Source of the DNA: Dokdonella_A sp044227025
Lineage (GTDB): Bacteria > Pseudomonadota > Gammaproteobacteria > Xanthomonadales > Rhodanobacteraceae
DNA length: 64,000 nucleotides
Reading direction: 5' to 3'
Assembly (NCBI RefSeq): GCF_044227025.1
Contig: NZ_JBGAFX010000004.1
Coordinates: 186,001 to 250,000, forward strand
The translations under genes and the position numbers were made by a program. Numbering within the stretch: position 1 is the first letter of the stretch; every line of letters begins with the position of its first letter. The notes beneath the pieces are model-generated. The model did no database searches, was not told where the DNA came from, and saw only the letters and a list, made by a program, of their open reading frames with translations. Of the stretch, positions 26,529 through 33,294 are shown in pieces.

Positions 26529-27272
26529 TCAAATCTGCCGGATGCCGCCCTTCGCGACCACCGGACCGCTGGGTGCGGCATGCGGCAATCCGACCGACGG
26601 TTCGAGCGTGATCGCGAGCGTCGCACCGACGGCCAGCTCGCGCCGCAACGGTTCGGGCACCGCGATCGTGTGCGCCTTCTCGTTTGAGACGAACCCGAGC
26701 GACAACGGCGCCTTGCCCGCCGGAATGATCCACAGTTCATTCACGCGTCCGCTCGCGTCGGCGGTAGTCGGCACCGGAACCATCAGGACCTTGCCGTGCG
26801 ACAGGTCGATTGACGCGAGCCAGCCGGTGCTGCCGTCGTCGTGCGCGAGCACGGTCACCGGCTTCGCGGCCTGCTCCTCGGCGACCGGCGGCAACGGCGC
26901 CGGCGGCTTCCGCGGTTGCAGGCCGATGACGACCGCCGCGAAGCCAGCGGCAGCGGCGAGAGCGGTCGCCGCGCGCCAGAACGCGATGTTGTTCCACAGG
27001 CCCGGTCGCGCCGCCCCGACCGAAGGCCAGCCGAGTTGCGTGCGGATGCGGGGCCATACGTGCGCCGAGACCACGACGGGCTCCACTCGCAAGAGCCAGG
27101 GCGCGAGGCGCTCATCCCATGCCTGCACGAGCTGTGCGAATGCGGGGTCCGCCGCGATACGCGCCTGCGCCTGCCGGCGGGCGGTGGCATCAAGCACGCC
27201 GAGCACATACTCGCCGGCACGGAGGTCGTCGCCGTGGCCGCTGTCGTCGAGGCGATCGTCGGCTGCGTTCAT
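26529..27272 (-). CDS. Anti-sigma factor, RskA family
   Basis: A 247-residue protein with an N-terminal cytoplasmic part (LRAGEYVLGVLDATARRQ), one transmembrane helix (about 124-143) and a periplasmic RskA domain (VNELWIIPAGKAPLSLGFV). No zinc-binding H-x3-C-x2-C motif is present, so it is not a ChrR/ZAS type. Its ATG overlaps the ECF sigma stop by ATGA, the standard arrangement for a sigma factor and its inhibitor. Confidence 0.87.
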   Translation of the reverse strand: MNAADDRLDDSGHGDDLRAGEYVLGVLDATARRQAQARIAADPAFAQLVQAWDERLAPWLLRVEPVVVSAHVWPRIRTQLGWPSVGAARPGLWNNIAFWRAATALAAAAGFAAVVIGLQPRKPPAPLPPVAEEQAAKPVTVLAHDDGSTGWLASIDLSHGKVLMVPVPTTADASGRVNELWIIPAGKAPLSLGFVSNEKAHTIAVPEPLRRELAVGATLAITLEPSVGLPHAAPSGPVVAKGGIRQI

Positions 27273-27829
27273 TGTTCGAGGCACGCCTTCAGCTGCGCCA
27301 GGCCACGGCGGATCCAGCTCTTGATCGAACCGAGCGGCGAACCCGAGCGCCCGGCGAGTTCCTCGTAGGTCGCGCCGTCGAAGAATGCGGTGCGAATCAG
27401 CGTCTGACGGCGCGGCTCGAGCTGGTCGAGGCAGTCATCCAGGCGCGCATGCTCGCCGGCAGCCTCGGCACGCGCCGCGGGCGATGGAGCATCGTCCGGG
27501 GTCGCCTCGATCGCTTCGATCGGCGCACGGTTCGCCGCCGCCGGCAGCGCGCGCAGCCGGTCGATCGCGCGATGGCGGGCGATGGTACCGAGCCAGGTCA
27601 GCGCGCTTGCGCGCGAGGCATCGAATTGCGCGGCCTTGCCCCAGGCGGCGACGTACACTTCCTGCAGCACGTCTTCCGCCTCGGCGCGATCGGCAAGCAG
27701 GCGCATGCAGATGCCGAGCAAGGTTGCGGATGTGGTCTGGTAGAGCGACTCGAACGCCTGCCTGTCGCCGAGCGCGACGCGCGCCAGCATTCGATCCGCG
27801 TTCTCCACCGCTCCGCTTCGTTCGGTCAT
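27269..27829 (-). CDS. ECF sigma factor (SigK-like)
   Basis: A 186-residue ECF sigma factor. Region 2 includes FESLYQTTSATLLGICMRLL, DRAEAEDVLQEVYVAAW and ALTWLGTIARHRAIDRLR; region 4 includes IRTAFFDGATYEELAGRSG and GSIKSWIRRGLAQLKACL. The ATG is preceded by AAGGGCGCAGG. It pairs with the RskA-like anti-sigma downstream. Position suggests it controls the desaturase-cfa operon that follows directly. Confidence 0.9.
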   Translation of the reverse strand: MTERSGAVENADRMLARVALGDRQAFESLYQTTSATLLGICMRLLADRAEAEDVLQEVYVAAWGKAAQFDASRASALTWLGTIARHRAIDRLRALPAAANRAPIEAIEATPDDAPSPAARAEAAGEHARLDDCLDQLEPRRQTLIRTAFFDGATYEELAGRSGSPLGSIKSWIRRGLAQLKACLEQ

Positions 27830-27974
27830 CCTGCGCCCTTGACGGTACATGCCGCGGCAGCCGCGCTTCCGCCACGGCCCGCAGGCGATGTTATGCCATG
27901 CACGGGCACTGCGGTACAGCGGCGCGTTGGCCGACCCTTGACGCGACCGTGCCGCGCAGCCCCCTTGCATGCCG

Positions 27975-28778
27975 TCAGCCATTGCACCGCCCATCCAGCG
28001 GCCGCGCGAGGGCCGTATCCACTTCGGCCCGATCGACGCTTGCGGCGTACAGCTCCGGTGGGAACTCGATGCGCACCGCCTGATTGCGCCCGCGCCCGTC
28101 GCGGATGCTGCCGATGCCTTCGAAACGCAGCAGCCAGCGGTCGCTCGCGCGGTAGGCGAGATCGGTTTGCGGCACTGCAAAGCCGTACCATGCATCGAGT
28201 TTCATGCGCAGCCGCAGCAGCGAATCGTCGCCTTCCGCGGACGCTACCCTGCTGATGCTGACGCCGAGGAAATCGAACCGGCTCGGCAGCAGGAACGCGG
28301 CAGTGACCGGATTCCCGGCGAGCAGGTCGTCCCAGCGCTGCCTGATCAGCGCGTCGAAGCCGGCGTCGACGACGCCGTCCGGCCCGATGCGCACCATGCG
28401 CCGCTGCGTTTCTTCCTCCCGGCCCGCCTGCACGAACACCTCGCGCCGATCGCCCTCTCCACGCACGCCTTCGCGATAGCCGTCACGACCGTCGACGAAC
28501 TCGAATTCGGGTGCCGAGGCGTCGCTTGCGACGCGCAAACGCTTGCGTGCGAATGGCGTCCCATCGGGGCAGCGATAGAGGACCACGCGCCCGGACGCGC
28601 CCTTCTCCTCGTAGCGCAGGTGGAGTTCACGGTACAGCAGTTCGCCATCCGCTTTCGCGTACGCGATGCCTTCGTAACGGTCCGCGGCGGACGCGTGCGG
28701 CGACCACGGAAGGCATAGCAGCACGGCAATGGCCAGCACGCCATGCGCCGCGCGTTCGAGTCGGGTTGCCGCGTTCAC
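27975..28778 (-). CDS. Hypothetical exported protein
   Basis: A 267-residue protein with a signal peptide ending near PHASAA and no membrane anchor after it. I do not recognise the family. The body is mainly beta-type, with YEGIAYAKADGELLYRELHL and a C-terminal LRFEGIGSIRDGRGRNQAVR. A GTG start with GGAGA upstream gives the best signal peptide. It is encoded 145 bp upstream of the ECF sigma gene on the same strand, so it may be the first gene of the sigma/lipid operon or act in sensing. It could be a lipid-binding periplasmic protein, but nothing in the sequence proves that. Confidence 0.6.
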   Translation of the reverse strand: MNAATRLERAAHGVLAIAVLLCLPWSPHASAADRYEGIAYAKADGELLYRELHLRYEEKGASGRVVLYRCPDGTPFARKRLRVASDASAPEFEFVDGRDGYREGVRGEGDRREVFVQAGREEETQRRMVRIGPDGVVDAGFDALIRQRWDDLLAGNPVTAAFLLPSRFDFLGVSISRVASAEGDDSLLRLRMKLDAWYGFAVPQTDLAYRASDRWLLRFEGIGSIRDGRGRNQAVRIEFPPELYAASVDRAEVDTALARPLDGRCNG

Positions 28779-28923
28779 TGGCTGTCTCCGCCGCTGTCTT
28801 GCCGGGTATACGGTTCCAGCCGGCGCACGGATGCAGCTTCCAGCCCTTGAACAGCGCACCGCATGGCAAAAGCACGCGCGCCGTTATACTCGCCGTTCTC
28901 CTGCCGTCCGGACGTCGCCGACC

Positions 28924-29931
28924 TTGAGTTCCGCCGCCCCGTTGAATACCCCGCCGCGCATCGCGCGCCTGACCGACGTGCAGGCGTTCGCCGCCGCCGA
29001 CATGGCTGCGGTCGACACGCTGATCCGCACGCGGCTTGCCTCCGACGTGGTGCTGATCAACCAGATCGCCGAGTACATCATCGGCAACGGCGGCAAGCGC
29101 CTGCGGCCGATGCTGCACCTGATCGCCGCGCGCGCGGCCGGTTACGCCGGACACGACCACCTGCAACTCGCCGCGCTGATCGAGTTCATCCACACCTCGA
29201 CCCTGTTGCACGACGACGTGGTCGACGAGTCGGACCTGCGCCGCGGCCGCAAGACCGCGAACGCGGTATGGGGCAATGCGGCGAGCGTGCTGGTCGGGGA
29301 TTTCCTCTACTCGCGCTCGTTCCAGATGATGGTCGAGCTCGACAGCATGCGCGTGATGCGCATCCTCGCCGACACCACCAACCGCATCGCCGAAGGCGAG
29401 GTGCTGCAGTTGCTCAACATCGGCAACCCGGACACGCACGAGCAGGCCTACCTCGACGTGATCGAACGCAAGACCGCGGTGCTGTTCGCCGCGGCGACGC
29501 GCCTTGGCGGCGTGATCGCCGGCGCATCGACCGCGCAGGAGGAAGCGCTGGCGCGCTACGGCCTCGATCTCGGCTACGCATTCCAGATCGCCGACGACGT
29601 GCTCGACTACGCATCCGACGCGGACACGCTCGGCAAGAACATCGGCGACGACCTCGCCGAGGGCAAGCCGACCCTGCCGCTGATCGTCGCGATCGAACGC
29701 AGCGCCCCGGCGCAGGCACGGATGCTCAAGGACGCAATCCGCGCCGGTGGCCTCGATCGCCTCGACGACGTGCTCGCCGCGATCCATGCAACGGATGCAC
29801 TCGCCGCGTCGCGTGAACGCGCGCACCGCTATTCCGACTCCGCGCGCGACGCGCTCGCGCCGCTGCCACCGTCGGACGCACGCGACGCGCTGGCAGTGCT
29901 GGCGGACTACGCGGTCGATCGCACCCGCTAG
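28924..29931 (+). CDS. ispB: Octaprenyl (polyprenyl) diphosphate synthase
   Basis: A trans-prenyl chain synthase for the ubiquinone side chain, about 335 residues. The first aspartate-rich motif is in LLHDDVVDESDLRRG; the second is in FQIADDVLDYASD. GGKRLRPMLHLIAARAAGY and NAASVLVGDFLYSRSFQMM are family blocks. There is no ATG at the family start; I use the TTG at 28924 (LSSAAPLNTP), without a strong ribosome site. A GTG 54 nt later is the alternative. Confidence 0.88.
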   Translation: MSSAAPLNTPPRIARLTDVQAFAAADMAAVDTLIRTRLASDVVLINQIAEYIIGNGGKRLRPMLHLIAARAAGYAGHDHLQLAALIEFIHTSTLLHDDVVDESDLRRGRKTANAVWGNAASVLVGDFLYSRSFQMMVELDSMRVMRILADTTNRIAEGEVLQLLNIGNPDTHEQAYLDVIERKTAVLFAAATRLGGVIAGASTAQEEALARYGLDLGYAFQIADDVLDYASDADTLGKNIGDDLAEGKPTLPLIVAIERSAPAQARMLKDAIRAGGLDRLDDVLAAIHATDALAASRERAHRYSDSARDALAPLPPSDARDALAVLADYAVDRTR

Positions 29932-30033
29932 GGCGGTCGGCGCGACGCCCGGGGTGCGCCAGGGATCGGTCGTAGCCGGTTGCTCCCCCGTGGGCGACGC
30001 AAGCAGCCACTTCAGCCGCGATATCCCGTGCGC

Positions 30034-30501
30034 TCAGCTCTCGGGGCGCGCCCGCGGACGCGCCTCCGCCTCGTCGTCTTCGACATCATCGTTGCAACCG
30101 ATGTCGCGTCCGCCTTTCTCGATGTCCGAGCGCGCCCTTTCGGCCAGCCTGCGGTAACGGTCACGCGCCTGGTCCAGTTCCTTGTCGTCCAGTTCCTCGA
30201 GATCCAGCAGCGCGTTGTGCGCGCCGTTCATCGCGCGGATCAGTTCGTCCATCTTCACGTGCATCGCTTCCGAATCGCGGTTCTGCGTGTTCTGGATCAG
30301 GAACACCATCAGGAACGTGATGATCGTGGTGCCGGTGTTGATGACGAGCTGCCAGGTGTCGCTGAAGCCGAACAGCGGCCCGGTGACGGCCCACACGGCG
30401 ACGATCGAGACGGCAAGGACGAACGTCGCCGGGCGCCCGGTGGCGCGCGAGGCGGCCGTGGCGAAACGGGTGAAGGCTGATTTTCGCCTGGCCATGCGCA
30501 T
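30034..30501 (-). CDS. Low-affinity iron permease family membrane protein
   Basis: A 155-residue protein with two transmembrane helices (about 27-45 and 52-72). It carries the family signature VWAVTGPLFGFSDTWQLVIN and TFLMVFLIQNTQNRD. The C-terminal half is a charged helical tail. Bacterial members are grouped with yeast Fet4-type iron permeases, but transport has rarely been shown. It lies 9 bp after the dienelactone hydrolase stop. Another ATG is two codons downstream. Confidence 0.82.
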   Translation of the reverse strand: MRMARRKSAFTRFATAASRATGRPATFVLAVSIVAVWAVTGPLFGFSDTWQLVINTGTTIITFLMVFLIQNTQNRDSEAMHVKMDELIRAMNGAHNALLDLEELDDKELDQARDRYRRLAERARSDIEKGGRDIGCNDDVEDDEAEARPRARPES

Positions 30502-30510
30502 GCGCCGGGG

Positions 30511-31299
30511 TCAATTCGCCGCGAAAGCTTCGGCGAAAAAGGCGTGCATCTGTGCAAAAGCGCGCTTCGCCGTGCGCTCGTTGTACTCGCAACCGGGCAC
30601 CGTGCCGTGCGCGCCGGGGATCGCGAAACAGTGCACCGCGCCGCCGTAGGCGATGAACTGCCAGTCGACCTTCGCCTCGCGCATCTCCTGCTGGAAGCCG
30701 GCGATCTGTTCGGGCGATTCGAACTTGTCGTCGGCGCCATGCAGCACCAGCACCTTTGCCTTGATGTTCTTCGCGAGCGAAGGATCGTCGGTCGAGAGGT
30801 TGCCGTGGAACGAGACGACCCCGGCGACATCGGCCCCGCTGCGCGCGAGATCGAGCGTCGTCGCGCCGCCGAAGCAGAAGCCGATCGCGCCCCAGTGCCG
30901 GCCGTCGAGCGGCGCCTTGCCCGCCTGCGCCTTGAGCTGTGCGAGTGCCGCATCGATGCGCGCGCGCAGGACGTTGCGGTCCTTGTACATCGCTTCAGTC
31001 GCGGCGCCGGCCTCCTTCGGATCCTTCGGTCGCACCTCGATGCCGTAGACGTCGGCGACGAGGATCACGTAGTCCTTGCCGGCGATCCGTTTCGCCAGCG
31101 CGAGGTTGTCCGGCGTGATGCCGAGCCAGTCGGGCGTCATCACGATGCCCGGGCGCGCGGTCTTCGCGGCATCGTCGTAGACGAGCACGCTCTGCATCTT
31201 CTTGCCGCCGACCGCATAGTCGATCGGCCGGCTGACCATCGCCGCCTGCAGCGGCAGCGCGAACAGGAGTGCGAAGGCGACGGCAAATGAACGGATCAT
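30511..31299 (-). CDS. Exported dienelactone hydrolase family protein
   Basis: A 262-residue alpha/beta hydrolase with a cleavable signal peptide (about 1-19). The dienelactone-hydrolase triad is visible: Cys in GFCFGGATTLDLA, Asp in LHGADDKFESPEQ and His in GGAVHCFAIPGA. The periplasmic location is unusual for a catabolic dienelactone hydrolase, so the substrate is probably a different ester or lactone. It is in a two-gene unit with the iron-permease-like protein. Confidence 0.87.
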   Translation of the reverse strand: MIRSFAVAFALLFALPLQAAMVSRPIDYAVGGKKMQSVLVYDDAAKTARPGIVMTPDWLGITPDNLALAKRIAGKDYVILVADVYGIEVRPKDPKEAGAATEAMYKDRNVLRARIDAALAQLKAQAGKAPLDGRHWGAIGFCFGGATTLDLARSGADVAGVVSFHGNLSTDDPSLAKNIKAKVLVLHGADDKFESPEQIAGFQQEMREAKVDWQFIAYGGAVHCFAIPGAHGTVPGCEYNERTAKRAFAQMHAFFAEAFAAN

Positions 31300-31395
31300 G
31301 GGCGGCTCCGGCTGCGACAGGGAAACACATGATAGACCTGTACCCGTGGCAACGGCTGCTAGACTGGCGCGCAACCCCACCGACCGGAGTCGCCG

Positions 31396-31851
31396 ATGCG
31401 TCGCCCCAGCCTGATCCTCGCTACCGCTGCCGCGCTCGGCACTGCCGCCATCGCGACCGCGGCGGTCAAACCGGAAACCGCGATCGCCTATCGCCAGGCC
31501 GGCTACACGATGCTCGGCTGGAACTTCGGTCCGATGGCGCAGATGGTGCGCGGCAAGACGCCGTGGGACGCGGCCGAGTTCGCACGCCGCGCCGAGCGCG
31601 TCGCCCTGATCGCGCCGCAGTTGCTGGAAGGGTTCCCCGAAGGCTCCGATACCGGCGCGACGACCGAGGCGAAGCCCGATATCTGGAAGAACATGGACGA
31701 CTTCAAGCTGAAGATGGACGACCTCGTCAAGCAGTCGAAGCTGCTCGCCGACGCCGCCAAATCGGGTGACGAGGCAAGAATGAAAGAGCAGTTCAAGCAG
31801 ACCGCGGGCACCTGCAAGGCCTGCCACGACAAGTACCGCAGCGAGGATTGA
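31396..31851 (+). CDS. Cytochrome c'
   Basis: A 151-residue periplasmic c-type cytochrome with a signal peptide (about 1-22) and a four-helix-bundle pattern. The haem site C-K-A-C-H lies at the C-terminal end (TAGTCKACHDKYR), as in cytochrome c'. These proteins bind NO or CO and often buffer nitrosative stress. It is convergent with a cytochrome b561 gene, a common partner. GGAG sits 7 nt before the ATG. Confidence 0.92.
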   Translation: MRRPSLILATAAALGTAAIATAAVKPETAIAYRQAGYTMLGWNFGPMAQMVRGKTPWDAAEFARRAERVALIAPQLLEGFPEGSDTGATTEAKPDIWKNMDDFKLKMDDLVKQSKLLADAAKSGDEARMKEQFKQTAGTCKACHDKYRSED

Positions 31852-31887
31852 CGCCGGGGACCGGGCGCTGGGGAAACGAGGCGCGCG

Positions 31888-32565
31888 TCAGGCGGCCTCG
31901 CCCCACGCCACCAGCGCCCACACCGCTGCCGCTGCAAGCGCGAACAGCAGCAGCGCGAGCCAACCCGGCGCAAACCGCAACGACTGCGCGCGCACACCAC
32001 GCGCATGTCCGGACAGCATCGGCAGGACGAGGTTGTTGCCGCGCAGGACCCCGTACGACGCGATCGCGACGAGGTGCAGCACGATCAGCGCAAGCAGCAC
32101 GTAGCGGTTCCACAGGTGGATGCGCGTCATCCACGCCACGGTCGCAGCGGATACACGCGCAACCAACGGCCCTTCCTCGCTGATGTCGTCGCTCGCGAAC
32201 AGGCCGCTGGTCGCCTGCAACGCAATCGACGCGAGCATCAGCACGACCGACCAGCCGCCGAGCGGGTTGTGTCCCGCGCCATGCGTCGCATCACCGCGCG
32301 CAAGGCCGGCAACGTAACGCCACACCGCGCGGGGGCCGCGCACGAATTCGCCGAAGCGGCTCGTCTGCGAGCCGCACAAGCCCCACAGCAGGCGGAACGC
32401 GATCAGCGCGAGCGTCGCGTAGCCGCACAGGTAGTGCCACTGCATCGACGGCCAGCCGAACTCGCCGCTCGCGTATTGCAACGCGACCAACGCGACCAGC
32501 AGCCAGTGGAACAGGCGGGTCGGCAGGTCCCACACGCGGTGGGAGTCGTTCGCTGGGTGCGTCAT
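31888..32565 (-). CDS. Cytochrome b561-type membrane protein
   Basis: A 225-residue cytochrome b561 / Ni-Fe hydrogenase b-subunit-like protein with four haem-binding helices and an extra C-terminal helix. Markers are VWDLPTRLFHWLLVALVALQ, the WHYLCGYATLALIAFRLLWG segment, and RIHLWNRYVLLALIVLHLVA. It probably moves electrons between quinol and periplasmic cytochromes such as the neighbouring cytochrome c'. GGAA about 6-9 nt before the ATG at 32565 supports this start. Confidence 0.88.
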   Translation of the reverse strand: MTHPANDSHRVWDLPTRLFHWLLVALVALQYASGEFGWPSMQWHYLCGYATLALIAFRLLWGLCGSQTSRFGEFVRGPRAVWRYVAGLARGDATHGAGHNPLGGWSVVLMLASIALQATSGLFASDDISEEGPLVARVSAATVAWMTRIHLWNRYVLLALIVLHLVAIASYGVLRGNNLVLPMLSGHARGVRAQSLRFAPGWLALLLFALAAAAVWALVAWGEAA

Positions 32566-32687
32566 CGGCTGTTCCATGCGCACGAGCATAGCCGCAGCGC
32601 GTCGCGGACTCACGCGATCAACGACGCATGGACACCGCGCACCGGTCGCGCGTTGCCGCTGCGCGGCTTTGATCCTATAGTCGATTC

Positions 32688-33293
32688 ATGCGCCGGGAGA
32701 GTGCGTCTGTGCCGTTGATGGATCGGGGAAAACAGGGCGCGCCCGGCGCATCCGCCGCGGAGACCGCGGACGCGTCGGCGCAGGCCGACCTGTTCGCGCT
32801 GGCGTACGACGAGCTGAAGCGGATCGCCCATCGCGCGCGCCGCAACAGTCCGCGCGCGGAGACCATCGATACCACCGCGCTGGTGCATGAAGTATTCCTC
32901 AAGATCCGCGTTCGCGACGAAGCGCGCGACAAGGATCCCGCCTACCTGCGCGCGCTCGCTGCCCGCGCGATGCGCCAGGTCCTCGTCGACCGCGCGCGCC
33001 GGCGCCTCGCCGACAAGCGCGGCGAAGGCGTTCCACTCGTCACGCTGGACGGCCTGAATGCCGCGTCGGGTGAAGCCGCTCCGTTCGACCTTCTTTCGGT
33101 CGAGCATGCATTGACCGAACTCGAACGCCTCGACGAGCGCCTCGCGCGTCTGGTCGAGATGCATGTATTCGCCGGCATGAGCATGACCGAAGTCGCGCAC
33201 GTGCTGGAGGTCAACGAACGGACGGCCTACCGCGACTGGCGCAAGGCGCGCGCGTTCCTGATCGGGCATCTCGACGCGGCAGGGGTCGGCTAG
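32688..33293 (+). CDS. ECF sigma factor of the kinase-linked type (TIGR02999-like)
   Basis: A 201-residue ECF factor with an N-terminal extension (about 30 residues). It contains LFALAYDELKRIAHRARRN, IDTTALVHEVFLKIR, AARAMRQVLVDRARRR and the region-4 helix-turn-helix SMTEVAHVLEVNERTAYRDW. This subfamily lacks an anti-sigma factor and is typically encoded next to a serine/threonine kinase, as here (kinase ATG 2 nt after this stop). Phosphorylation by the partner is the likely switch. Confidence 0.88.
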   Translation: MRRESASVPLMDRGKQGAPGASAAETADASAQADLFALAYDELKRIAHRARRNSPRAETIDTTALVHEVFLKIRVRDEARDKDPAYLRALAARAMRQVLVDRARRRLADKRGEGVPLVTLDGLNAASGEAAPFDLLSVEHALTELERLDERLARLVEMHVFAGMSMTEVAHVLEVNERTAYRDWRKARAFLIGHLDAAGVG

Positions 33294-33294
33294 G

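Noticed and set aside
26526..26532. TGATCC sequence between anti-sigma and desaturase as a Rhodobacter-type sigma-E -35 element
   Set aside because: It contains the anti-sigma stop codon, and no matching -10 lies about 18 nt downstream.
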